Source: Imhoffiella fuscus (lineage in GTDB: Bacteria > Pseudomonadota > Gammaproteobacteria > Chromatiales > Chromatiaceae). Taken from it: a DNA stretch of 64,000 nt. Made by a program: the position numbers and the translations under genes. The DNA is taken from NCBI RefSeq assembly GCF_042682685.1, contig NZ_JBHUHX010000040.1:1-64000 (forward strand), given 5' to 3'. The notes under the pieces are model-generated. The model saw only the letters and a program-made list of their open reading frames with translations, was not told where the DNA came from and did not search any database. This document shows positions 9,189 through 17,335 of this stretch, piece after piece. Positions within the stretch are counted from its first letter, which is position 1, and each line of letters opens with the position of its first letter.

Positions 9189-10333
9189 GACAGAAGCTCG
9201 TCCAGAAGTGAGCTGGTGAAGGTTACGGGATGATGCGCTTGTAGAAAGTCATCGTTGCATGGTCTGGTGCCGCTGGTATTGGCGGCTTCCAGCGCACGGG
9301 CCAAGGCGCGCGGGTCAGTCGTGTCGACGGCGAATCCGAGGTCATAGCGTTCCATCTGGTAGCCGATCAGGCCGGTGCGCTGGCTGATAAGCGGCTTCCT
9401 CGCCGCCGTTGCCCAGAACAACACACCCGAAGATCCAATATGGTTTTCGTAGGGTGCGAGAACTACATCACAATCGATGACTTCTTGCGCTAGGGTTTCG
9501 TCGGATACGAAGTCATTGAGGCATTCAATGGTTATTTCGGGGAAGGCGTTGCGTGCGGCATCTATACGCTCCATGAACGCTTCGCAGTCTTGTGGCGGGA
9601 TGCGACCCACGAAGCGTAATACCATTGAATCGCGTAGACCCTGCCTTAGGTACAACAGGGATTCGAGTATCGTGAAGATTCCCTTTCGACGGCTCAACGA
9701 GCCGAACAGTAGGAACACCCGACGACCATCGGTACGTAATCGTCTTTCCCGTGCATGAAGAAGCGACAGGTCTGGCGCGGGATCCGGGAGAAAGGTGAGT
9801 ATTCCTGCCAAGCTTGGCGCGATGGTTTGGGGAGCAACTTCGTCCAATGTGAATAGTCGGCGCACAGCTCCGCGATGGGCTGCTAGATAAGTGCCCCAAC
9901 GTCTCATGCTGTCGAGCTTATGGCGTATTGATGATGGATAGTTATACGCATTAGGCGGGCGGAAAATAATGCCTGAGATTTGACCCTCTACATGTCGGCG
10001 ATCTAGTACGGCGCCAAGAATCGCATGATCAAAGAAGGGTAAGAAAAGCTGCCCGCCGCATTCTTGAAGCGTTCTGCGCGCAAAAGACCATTGCGCAAGC
10101 CCGCGTGCTGTCAGATGCATTTGGCGCAAGGGAATGAGTTGTGCTTCAGATAGGATCTGAAGCTCTAAACTACTTGTCTCAACAACGTCGGTGAGTCTTT
10201 GCGCCATAGTGTCGCTTGTTATCAGGCGCAGCCGAGAAATGCGGGCGTCCCTTGCAGCCGTAAGTAGGATCATACGGGCCCAAAGGGTGCGGTGGCCGGT
10301 TTCAAACGGCTCGAAATATGTTAAGCAGGTCAT
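9185..10333 (-). CDS. Glycosyltransferase, GT-B fold
   Basis: Predicted glycosyltransferase of 382 residues. The C-terminal half has the GT4-like pattern: RRVFLLFGSLSRRKGIFTILE, then RFVGRIPP, and a donor-binding segment VIDCDVVLAPYENHIGSSGVLFWATAARKPLI. The N-terminal half is less conserved (MTCLTYFEPFETGHRTLWA). ATG at 10333 is chosen as the family start; an upstream in-frame start lies at 10354. The gene follows gmd after a 164-base AT-rich gap that contains a possible promoter, and is coupled to the next gene by a four-base overlap. Sugar donor unknown; GDP-fucose or GDP-mannose are candidates because their synthesis genes lie just upstream. Confidence 0.8.
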   Translation of the reverse strand: MTCLTYFEPFETGHRTLWARMILLTAARDARISRLRLITSDTMAQRLTDVVETSSLELQILSEAQLIPLRQMHLTARGLAQWSFARRTLQECGGQLFLPFFDHAILGAVLDRRHVEGQISGIIFRPPNAYNYPSSIRHKLDSMRRWGTYLAAHRGAVRRLFTLDEVAPQTIAPSLAGILTFLPDPAPDLSLLHARERRLRTDGRRVFLLFGSLSRRKGIFTILESLLYLRQGLRDSMVLRFVGRIPPQDCEAFMERIDAARNAFPEITIECLNDFVSDETLAQEVIDCDVVLAPYENHIGSSGVLFWATAARKPLISQRTGLIGYQMERYDLGFAVDTTDPRALARALEAANTSGTRPCNDDFLQAHHPVTFTSSLLDELLS

Positions 10334-10424
10334 GAATTTACCGCTTGCAACCAATAGCGATTGAATGATTGCTAGTGCGTGTGCTATTGCTCCAAGAGGA
10401 AATCATAGATGCGATCGGCGCATG

Positions 10425-10453
10425 TTTATGAATACTTAATAAGCTGGCATCAA
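10425..10453 (-). promoter_or_regulatory. Possible promoter before glycosyltransferase block
   Basis: On the minus strand TTGATG (10448-10453) and CATAAA (10425-10430) are 17 bases apart in the only sizeable AT-rich gap of the operon between gmd and the glycosyltransferase. Each box matches a sigma-70 consensus only partly. Confidence 0.25.
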
Positions 10454-10497
10454 TAGACATACGTCAGTTTGTGGAACATGCCGAGATTGACGAATGC

Positions 10498-11583
10498 TTA
10501 CTCATTACGAAGGAGTGTGGTAAAGCCTTCGCGGTTGCAGAGCTGGTCGCGCTCGGCTTCCTTCAGATCCTCGCGCATCATCTCGCTGACCAGCTCGCTG
10601 AAGCCGACCTCCGGGGTCCAGCCGAGCTGCTCGCGGGCCTTGGTCGGATCGCCGAGCAGGGTCTCGACCTCGGTGGGGCGGAAATAGCGCGGGTCGACGG
10701 CGACGATGCAGGCGTTGGTGGCCTGGTCATAGCCCTTTTCGTCGACACCCTGGCCTGCCCAGCGGATGCGGATGCCCACCTCGGCGGCGGCGATGTCGAC
10801 GAATTCGCGCACGCTGTGCTGCTCTCCGGTGGCGATGACATAGTCCTCGGGGGCGTCCTGCTGGAGCATGAGCCACTGCATGCGGACATAGTCGCGGGCA
10901 TGGCCCCAGTCGCGCTTGGCGTCGAGGTTGCCGAGATAGAGCCGCTCCTGTAGTCCGAGCTTGATGCGCGCCAGGGCGCGGGTGATCTTGCGGGTGACGA
11001 AGGTCTCGCCTCGAATCGGGCTCTCGTGGTTGAAGAGGATGCCGTTGCAGGCGTAGATGCCGTAGGCCTCGCGGTAGTTGACCGTGATCCAGTAGGCGTA
11101 GAGCTTGGCGACCGCATAGGGCGAGCGCGGATAGAAGGGCGTGGTTTCGCGCTGGGGGATCTCCTGCACCAGGCCGTAGAGCTCGGAGGTGGAGGCCTGG
11201 TAGAAGCGGGTCTTCTTCTCTAGACCCAAAATGCGGATGGCCTCCAGCACGCGCAGCGGGCCGAGCGCGTCCGAGTTGGCGGTGTACTCGGGTTCCTCGA
11301 AGGAGACCGCAACATGGCTCTGGGCCGCGAGGTTGTAGATCTCGTCCGGCTGCACCTGTTGGATGATGCGGATCAGGCTGGAGGAATCCGTCATGTCGCC
11401 GTGATGCAGGACGAAGCGGCGGTCCGTGGCGTGCGGATCCTGGTAGAGATGATCGATGCGGTCGGTATTGAACAGCGAGGAGCGGCGCTTGATGCCGTGG
11501 ACCTCGTAGCCCTTCTCCAGCAGCAGCTCCGACAGATAGGCGCCGTCCTGTCCGGTGACGCCGGTGATCAATGCCTTCTTCAC
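10498..11583 (-). CDS. gmd: GDP-mannose 4,6-dehydratase (copy 1)
   Basis: Converts GDP-D-mannose to GDP-4-keto-6-deoxy-D-mannose, the first step to GDP-L-fucose. 361 residues, full length for the family. Shows the NADP-binding GVTGQDGAYL near the N-terminus, the STSELYG segment holding the catalytic Thr/Ser and Glu, and the catalytic YAVAK. Starts with GTG, preceded by a good AGGAG; the start is two bases after the fcl stop. By eye it differs from the second copy at 13 of 361 residues, mostly in the last quarter (for example DEKGYDQAT against EEKGYDRDT). Two copies in one locus is unusual. Confidence 0.95.
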   Translation of the reverse strand: MKKALITGVTGQDGAYLSELLLEKGYEVHGIKRRSSLFNTDRIDHLYQDPHATDRRFVLHHGDMTDSSSLIRIIQQVQPDEIYNLAAQSHVAVSFEEPEYTANSDALGPLRVLEAIRILGLEKKTRFYQASTSELYGLVQEIPQRETTPFYPRSPYAVAKLYAYWITVNYREAYGIYACNGILFNHESPIRGETFVTRKITRALARIKLGLQERLYLGNLDAKRDWGHARDYVRMQWLMLQQDAPEDYVIATGEQHSVREFVDIAAAEVGIRIRWAGQGVDEKGYDQATNACIVAVDPRYFRPTEVETLLGDPTKAREQLGWTPEVGFSELVSEMMREDLKEAERDQLCNREGFTTLLRNE

Positions 11584-11585
11584 GC

Positions 11586-12581
11586 TCAGCTCCTCATGTT
11601 CTGCCGGTTGTTGAGGAACCAGGCATAGGTCTGTTGTAACCCCTCGCGCAGCCCGGTTCGGGCCTGCCAGCCCAGTGACCGGAGACGCGAGACGTCCATC
11701 AGCTTTTGGGGCGTGCCATCGGGCTTGCTGGTGTCGAAGGTCAGTTCGCCCGCGAAGCCGATGATGTCGGCGAGGGTCTCGGCCAGTTCGCGGATGCTGA
11801 TGTCGGTGCCGGCGCCGATGTTGATGTGCGAGAGCATCGGCTGGGTGTGGGCCTGAATGGTCTCCAGCGGCAGGCCCATGACGTGCAGACAGGCCTCGGC
11901 CATGTCGTCGACGTGGAGGAACTCGCGGCGCGGGGTGCCGGTGCCCCAGATGGCGACGCTGGTGGCTTGGCGCTCCTTGGCCTCGTGCAGCTTGCGCATC
12001 AGGGCCGGGATGACGTGGCTGTGCTCCAGGTCGAAGTTGTCGCCGGGGCCGTAGAGGTTGGTTGGCATGACACTGCGAAAGTCGGTGCCGTACTGGCGGT
12101 TGTAGGACTCGCAGAGCTTGATGCCGGCGATCTTGGCGATGGCATAGGGTTCGTTGGTCGGCTCCAGGGTACCGGTCAGCAGCGCCTCCTCGGCCATGGG
12201 CTGGGGCGCCAGGCGCGGATAGATGCAGGAGCTGCCGAGCAGCAGCAGACGCTTGACGCCTGAGCGGTAGGCCGCGTGGATGACGTTGGCCTCCATCATC
12301 AGGTTCTGATAGATGAAGTCGGCCGGATAGCGGTTGTTGGCCCAGATGCCGCCGACCTTGGCGGCGGCGAGGATGACGTGATCCGGGCGCTCGGTGGCGA
12401 AGAAGTCATCGACCGCCGCCTGGTTGGTGAGATCCAGCTCGGCGTGGGTGCGGGTGAGCACGTCCACGCCGTCGGTCTGCTCCAGCCGGCGGTGGATGGC
12501 CGAGCCGACCATGCCGCGATGGCCGGCGAGGTAGATCCGGCCGGTCAGCGGATCGGGTGTGTCTTTGTCTGGAGTGCTCAC
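11586..12581 (-). CDS. fcl: GDP-L-fucose synthase (copy 1)
   Basis: Epimerase-reductase that turns GDP-4-keto-6-deoxy-mannose into GDP-L-fucose with NADPH. 331 residues. Motifs: GHRGMVGSAI (cofactor), SSCIYPRLAPQP (catalytic Ser), YAIAKIAG (catalytic Tyr and Lys), and a PTNLYGPGDNFD segment. GTG start at 12581. The body is almost identical to the second copy; the first 15 or so codons are unrelated, marking one end of the duplicated block. It lies directly upstream of gmd copy 1 and 90 bases after the priming transferase gene. Confidence 0.95.
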   Translation of the reverse strand: MSTPDKDTPDPLTGRIYLAGHRGMVGSAIHRRLEQTDGVDVLTRTHAELDLTNQAAVDDFFATERPDHVILAAAKVGGIWANNRYPADFIYQNLMMEANVIHAAYRSGVKRLLLLGSSCIYPRLAPQPMAEEALLTGTLEPTNEPYAIAKIAGIKLCESYNRQYGTDFRSVMPTNLYGPGDNFDLEHSHVIPALMRKLHEAKERQATSVAIWGTGTPRREFLHVDDMAEACLHVMGLPLETIQAHTQPMLSHINIGAGTDISIRELAETLADIIGFAGELTFDTSKPDGTPQKLMDVSRLRSLGWQARTGLREGLQQTYAWFLNNRQNMRS

Positions 12582-12630
12582 TGGGGATGTTGGTCTGATT
12601 GGGGTTGGGTGTCGGCGTGTGTTTCCATGC

Positions 12631-12656
12631 GGCGCAATACGCTTCGCTATTGCGCC
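12631..12656. repeat. GGCGCAATA palindromic repeat, copy 1
   Basis: Hairpin with arms GGCGCAATA and TATTGCGCC around CGCTTCGC, flanked by CATGC on the left and CTACGG on the right. Lies between the priming transferase and fcl copy 1. The same unit recurs at 14402-14428 and, inverted, at 57096-57122. Confidence 0.85.
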
Positions 12657-12671
12657 CTACGGTTTGGTGGA

Positions 12672-14132
12672 TTAGTAGGCGTTCACGTCTTTTTTGATCA
12701 GCAGCATCAGTGTCTTGAGGATGGTCAGCAGGTCGAGGAAGACGCTCCAGTTCTCGATGTAGTAGAGGTCGTGCTCGACGCGCTTTTCGATCTTCTCGCG
12801 GGTGTCGGTTTCGCCGCGCCAGCCGTTGCATTGTGCCCAGCCGGTGATGCCGGGCTTGACGCGGTGGCGGCTGGCGTATTGGTCGACGACTTCTTGATAG
12901 AGCTGGTCGCCCGCCTTGGCGCGCGTGGCGTGCGGGCGTGGGCCGACGATCGACATGTCGCCCTGGATGACGTTGAAGAGCTGGGGCAACTCGTCGATGC
13001 TGGTCTTGCGGATGAAACGCCCGACGCGGGTGATGCGCGGGTCATCCTTGGTGGCGAGGCGCTCGGCGTTCACGTCCGTCATGTCGGTGTACATGGAGCG
13101 GAATTTGTAGACCGGGATCAAATTGTTGTTGAAGCCATAGCGCTTCTGGACGAAGAGCGCACCGCCTTTGGATTCCAGCCGGATCGCCAGCGCGATGAGC
13201 GCCAGCAGCGGCGAGAGCAGGATGACGGCCGGGACGGCGATGCAGAGATCCTCGATACGCTTGACGACGGCGCTCCATTCGCTGATGGGGCGGTCTTTGA
13301 GGCTGCGCACGGACATGCCGCCGAGACGGAACACCGGACGGTCGGCATAGATAAGGCCCAGCTTGTCGGGGGCGATATAGATGTCCACCGACCATTGGGA
13401 GAGCTTCTTGATCAGGCACTGGATGCGGTCGACTGCGCTACGGGGCAGGGCCATGATGATGAGGTCCGGGCCTTTGCCGTGCAGCAGTTGCTCCAGCCGG
13501 TCGGTGCGACCGAGCACGGGGACGCCGCGATAGGATTTGGGCAGGCGGCTGGCGCGGTCGTCGAGGAAGCCGACGACCTCGATGCCTTGACCGTCGAAGC
13601 GCAGGATGTGGTCCAGGACCTCTTGGCCGCTTTCGCCTGCGCCTAGGATGAGCGCTTGACGGCTCATGAGCGCGCGTTGGGTCGGTTGGTTCAGATACCA
13701 CGCGAGCGCTAAACGGCTGACGAGGAGATAGGTGATGACGCTGGAGAACCAGGATCCCGTCCACAGCCGCGAGAAATGGCCGGTGATCTTGAAGGTGAAG
13801 CCGATGATCAGCAGGCAGCCGAAGGCGAAGAGGATGGCGCCGAAGGTGGCGGTCGGTCGGTTCAGGTGTTGGCGGAACTGGCGCCAGTCGTAGACTCCGC
13901 TGTTGAAGGCGAAGAAGCTGAAGGCGGCGATTGCGATGGCGACGAGAAGGGCGTATTCGACGAGGGATTGAGGGCTGCTCGCCATGTCGAGCAGGGCATA
14001 GGCCAGTGCGGCCGACAGGGCGATGACGCCGATGTCAACGAAGTACAGCCAATAATGCAGCCGTCCCTTGAGACGGGCTGAAAAATTGCGCGTGTCTCCA
14101 AACGTTCTCACCTGAACAAGACTGCCTTCCAT
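12672..14132 (-). CDS. Undecaprenyl-phosphate sugar phosphotransferase (priming enzyme)
   Basis: Starts repeat-unit assembly by moving a sugar-1-phosphate, probably glucose or galactose, from a UDP-sugar to undecaprenyl phosphate. 486 residues, the WcaJ/EPS-sugar-transferase layout: four N-terminal helices (about residues 30-140), a Rossmann-like middle domain (QALILGAGESGQEVLDHIL) and the C-terminal bacterial sugar transferase domain with a helix (AVILLSPLLALIALAIRLE) followed by VYKFRSMYTD, TRVGRFIRKTSIDELPQL and SIVGPRPHA. It is boxed in by the two fcl-gmd copies and by two copies of the GGCGCAATA palindrome. GalU in this window makes UDP-glucose, a possible donor. Confidence 0.92.
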   Translation of the reverse strand: MEGSLVQVRTFGDTRNFSARLKGRLHYWLYFVDIGVIALSAALAYALLDMASSPQSLVEYALLVAIAIAAFSFFAFNSGVYDWRQFRQHLNRPTATFGAILFAFGCLLIIGFTFKITGHFSRLWTGSWFSSVITYLLVSRLALAWYLNQPTQRALMSRQALILGAGESGQEVLDHILRFDGQGIEVVGFLDDRASRLPKSYRGVPVLGRTDRLEQLLHGKGPDLIIMALPRSAVDRIQCLIKKLSQWSVDIYIAPDKLGLIYADRPVFRLGGMSVRSLKDRPISEWSAVVKRIEDLCIAVPAVILLSPLLALIALAIRLESKGGALFVQKRYGFNNNLIPVYKFRSMYTDMTDVNAERLATKDDPRITRVGRFIRKTSIDELPQLFNVIQGDMSIVGPRPHATRAKAGDQLYQEVVDQYASRHRVKPGITGWAQCNGWRGETDTREKIEKRVEHDLYYIENWSVFLDLLTILKTLMLLIKKDVNAY

Positions 14133-14444
14133 ACGCCGGTTCCATATAAGCGTTGACGTTCTCGCCGAGCATGCATCTGCCAGTGACCGGGTTGGATCGC
14201 TGGTTTGACTCGTCAGAACGGCGTGTACTTTAACGAATTGTGTGATGCAGGTCTATTCCTCTCTGGGCGTGAGGGAGCAGGTCCATGATCTTCTCTCGTC
14301 CCCAAGCTGGGCGGTCGCGAAGTAGCGTTTGGGTACGCGGTCGGTATGACGATGGAATGGCGGGGTGGATGTTTCTGGCGCTTATACTCTGGCGCTCATG
14401 CGGCGCAATACGCTGTCGCTATTGCGCCCTACGGGGGAATCGTC
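14133..14444. other. Gap with palindromic repeat
   Basis: 312 bases between the priming transferase start and gmd copy 2. It holds the second GGCGCAATA palindrome (14402-14428) near the gmd side. The part next to the transferase presumably carries a promoter or leader for that gene, but no convincing -35/-10 pair was seen. Confidence 0.4.
14402..14428. repeat. GGCGCAATA palindromic repeat, copy 2
   Basis: Same orientation and flanks as copy 1 (CATGC before, CTACGG after), arms GGCGCAATA and TATTGCGCC around CGCTGTCGC. Sits just downstream of gmd copy 2. Confidence 0.85.
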
Positions 14445-15530
14445 TTATTCGTTGTGTTGGAGGGTGGTGAAGCCTTCGCGGTTGCAGAGCTGGTCGCGTT
14501 CGGCCTCGGTCATGTCCTCTCGCATCATCTCGCTGACCAGTTCTGCGAAGCTGACCTCCGGGGTCCAGCCGAGTCGCTCGCGGGCCTTGGTCGGATCGCC
14601 GAGCAGGGTCTCGACCTCGGTGGGGCGGAAGTAGCGCGGGTCGACGGCGACGATGCAGGCATTGGTGTCCCGGTCGTAGCCCTTTTCCTCGACGCCTTGA
14701 CCTTCCCAGCGGATGCGGATGCCCACCTCGGCGGCGGCGATGTCGACGAATTCGCGCACGCTGTGTTGCTCGCCGGTGGCGATGACATAGTCCTCGGGGG
14801 CTTCCTGCTGGAGCATGAGCCACTGCATGCGGACATAGTCGCGGGCATGGCCCCAGTCGCGCTTGGCGTCGAGGTTGCCGAGATAGAGCCGCTCCTGCAG
14901 ACCGAGCTTGATACGGGCCAGGGCGCGGGTGATCTTGCGGGTGACGAAGGTCTCGCCTCGAATCGGGCTCTCGTGGTTGAAGAGGATGCCGTTGCAGGCG
15001 TAGATGCCGTAGGCCTCGCGGTAGTTGACCGTGATCCAGTAGGCGTAGAGCTTGGCCACCGCATAGGGCGAGCGCGGATAGAAGGGCGTGGTCTCGCGCT
15101 GGGGGATCTCTTGCACCAGGCCGTAGAGCTCGGAGGTGGAGGCCTGATAGAAGCGGGTCTTCTGCTCCAGACCGAGGATGCGGATGGCCTCCAGCACGCG
15201 CAGCGGGCCGAGGGCGTCCGAATTGGCGGTGTATTCGGGCTCCTCGAAGGATACGGCGACATGGCTCTGGGCGGCGAGGTTGTAGATCTCGTCCGGCTGC
15301 ACCTGTTGGATGATGCGGATCAGGCTGGATGAATCCGTCATGTCGCCGTGGTGCAGGACGAAGCGGCGGTCCGTGGCGTGCGGATCCTGGTAGAGATGAT
15401 CGATGCGGTCGGTGTTGAAGAGGGAGGAGCGGCGCTTGATGCCGTGGACTTCGTAGCCCTTCTCCAGCAGCAGCTCCGACAGATAGGCGCCGTCTTGGCC
15501 GGTGACGCCGGTGATCAATGCCTTCTTCAC
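14445..15530 (-). CDS. gmd: GDP-mannose 4,6-dehydratase (copy 2)
   Basis: Second, apparently intact GDP-mannose 4,6-dehydratase, 361 residues, GTG start with an AGGAG upstream. All motifs of copy 1 (GVTGQDGAYL, STSELYG, YAVAK) are present. The last residues differ (FTTLQHNE against FTTLLRNE), and nucleotide similarity to copy 1 ends just past the stop, which marks the other end of the duplicated block. In transcription order this copy comes first. Confidence 0.95.
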   Translation of the reverse strand: MKKALITGVTGQDGAYLSELLLEKGYEVHGIKRRSSLFNTDRIDHLYQDPHATDRRFVLHHGDMTDSSSLIRIIQQVQPDEIYNLAAQSHVAVSFEEPEYTANSDALGPLRVLEAIRILGLEQKTRFYQASTSELYGLVQEIPQRETTPFYPRSPYAVAKLYAYWITVNYREAYGIYACNGILFNHESPIRGETFVTRKITRALARIKLGLQERLYLGNLDAKRDWGHARDYVRMQWLMLQQEAPEDYVIATGEQHSVREFVDIAAAEVGIRIRWEGQGVEEKGYDRDTNACIVAVDPRYFRPTEVETLLGDPTKARERLGWTPEVSFAELVSEMMREDMTEAERDQLCNREGFTTLQHNE

Positions 15531-15532
15531 GT

Positions 15533-16537
15533 TCAGCTCCTCATGTTCTGCCGGTTGTCGAGGAACCAGGCATAGGTCTGTTGTAACCCCTCGCGTAGCC
15601 CGGTTCGGGCCTGCCAGCCCAATGCCTGGAGGCGCGAGACGTCCATCAGCTTCTGGGGCGTGCCGTCGGGTTTGCTGGCGTCGAAGCTCAGTTCGCCCGC
15701 GAAGCCGATGATGTCGGCGAGGGTCTCGGCCAGCTCGCGGATGCTGATGTCGGTGCCGGCGCCGATGTTGATGTGCGAGAGCATCGGCTGTGTGTGGGCC
15801 TGGATGGTCTCCAGCGGCAGGCCCATGACGTGCAGACAGGCCTCGGCCATGTCGTCGACATGGAGGAACTCGCGGCGTGGCGTGCCGGTGCCCCAGATGG
15901 CGACACTGGGTGATCCGGATTCCTTGGCTTCGTGGAGCTTGCGCATCAGGGCCGGGATGACGTGGCTGTGCTCCAGGTCGAAGTTGTCGCCGGGACCGTA
16001 GAGATTGGTGGGCATGACACTGCGGAAGTCGGTGCCGTATTGGCGGTTGTAGGACTCGCAGAGCTTGATGCCGGCGATCTTGGCGATGGCATAGGGCTCG
16101 TTGGTCGGCTCCAGGGTGCCGGTCAGCAGCGCCTCCTCGGCCATGGGCTGGGGCGCCAGGCGCGGATAGATGCAGGAGCTGCCGAGCAGCAGCAGACGCT
16201 TGACGCCTGAGCGGTAGGCGGCCTGGATGACGTTGGCTTCCATCATCAGGTTCTGATAGATGAAATCGGCCGGATAGCGGTCGTTGGCCCAGATGCCGCC
16301 GACCTTGGCGGCGGCGAGGATGACGTGATCGGGGCGCTCGGTGGCGAAGAAGTCATCGACCGCCGCCTGGTTGGTGAGATCCAGGTCGGCGTGGGTGCGG
16401 GTGAGCACGTCCACGCCGTCGGTCTGCTCCAGCCGACGCTGGATGGCCGAGCCGACCATGCCGCGATGGCCGGCGAGGTAGATCTTGCCGGTTACTGGCG
16501 TGGGACTGGCTTGAGGGGCGGTGGTCATTCCTGTCAT
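15533..16537 (-). CDS. fcl: GDP-L-fucose synthase (copy 2)
   Basis: Second GDP-L-fucose synthase, 334 residues, with the same GHRGMVGSAI, SSCIYP and YAIAK motifs. The N-terminal 15 or so residues (MTGMTTAPQASP) differ from copy 1, and a short stretch in the middle (KESGSPSVA against KERQATSVA) differs as well. ATG at 16537; a second ATG at 16528 has AGGA directly before it and is an alternative. Two bases separate its stop from the gmd GTG. It follows the 254-residue membrane protein gene by 36 bases. Confidence 0.95.
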   Translation of the reverse strand: MTGMTTAPQASPTPVTGKIYLAGHRGMVGSAIQRRLEQTDGVDVLTRTHADLDLTNQAAVDDFFATERPDHVILAAAKVGGIWANDRYPADFIYQNLMMEANVIQAAYRSGVKRLLLLGSSCIYPRLAPQPMAEEALLTGTLEPTNEPYAIAKIAGIKLCESYNRQYGTDFRSVMPTNLYGPGDNFDLEHSHVIPALMRKLHEAKESGSPSVAIWGTGTPRREFLHVDDMAEACLHVMGLPLETIQAHTQPMLSHINIGAGTDISIRELAETLADIIGFAGELSFDASKPDGTPQKLMDVSRLQALGWQARTGLREGLQQTYAWFLDNRQNMRS

Positions 16538-16573
16538 GTGCTCGGCGTTCGCGTTGGCTGTTAGTCTGACTGC

Positions 16574-17335
16574 CTAACGCTTCTTGGGTGGGTTGATGGC
16601 CTTTTGCAAGCGTTCGAGGGCGCCTGGGTCGGGTCTGAGGATGGCGGCTACGAGCGGTTTTAGCTCGGGATTGGCCTTGATCCGCTTGATGAAGGCGTTG
16701 CGCTTGGGAGACCAGCCCTGTTCGGGGAAGAGGGCGATGATGTCGGGGCGGATGAGTCGCAGTAATTCCGTATCCCAGTAGCCACGCAATCGGGTGGCGA
16801 GTTCGAAGCGGTAGAGGACGAGGTTGGGATCGACCGCTGCCATTCGATAGGACTCCTTGAGTGCGCGCAGGGCGTCTTTAGGAGATGCCCGGTAGGTCAG
16901 CGCAACATCGGCCAGATAGGTCCAGGTCCGCGGCTGTACAGGGGCGCGGTGCAGACTGGTCGTGAGCGCTGCGATGGCGGCGTTGGCGGCTGTCTCTCGG
17001 TCCGCCGGGTCCCTGTCCTCGGTGGTCCGCTTGCCTTCGAGCAACAAGAGCAGGCCGAGTTGGCGTTGCTCCTGCGGCCCGAGCATCTCTTTGGTGGCTC
17101 GGCGATAGAGTTCGATGCCCTTCATTAGGCTACGACCCGCGTCATCCGGGCTTTGGAGGCGTTCCTCCTGGGCGACGAAGAAGCGGTTGGGAGGGATCCG
17201 CTGCAGGTCCGCGAACAGGGCGCCGCCGGCGGATCTGAGCAGGATGGCTGCGATCAGAGCGACGCCTAGTCCTGCCAGGGTGTCCGCCGCAGTCCATTGC
17301 CGGCGACCGCTGCCTCGAACCGCCTCAGTTGGCAT
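16574..17335 (-). CDS. Membrane-anchored helical-repeat protein of unknown function
   Basis: Not recognised with certainty. About 253 residues: a basic N-terminus, one hydrophobic helix (LAGLGVALIAAILLRSAG) and an Ala/Leu/Arg-rich region that looks like degenerate TPR-type helices (for example ALTTSLHRAPVQPRTWTYLA and DALRALKESYRMAAVDPN). ATG at 17335 overlaps the 3' end of the Wzc gene by 11 bases; the frame is open upstream to 17392. Coupling to the co-polymerase suggests a periplasmic or membrane-side accessory role in polysaccharide assembly, by context only. Confidence 0.6.
   Translation of the reverse strand: MPTEAVRGSGRRQWTAADTLAGLGVALIAAILLRSAGGALFADLQRIPPNRFFVAQEERLQSPDDAGRSLMKGIELYRRATKEMLGPQEQRQLGLLLLLEGKRTTEDRDPADRETAANAAIAALTTSLHRAPVQPRTWTYLADVALTYRASPKDALRALKESYRMAAVDPNLVLYRFELATRLRGYWDTELLRLIRPDIIALFPEQGWSPKRNAFIKRIKANPELKPLVAAILRPDPGALERLQKAINPPKKR

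Noticed and set aside
12276..13646. 456-residue plus-strand frame opposite the priming transferase
   Set aside because: Composition (Val/Asp/Gly-rich) is that of the antisense of a GC-rich gene, and the minus-strand frame has full family motifs.
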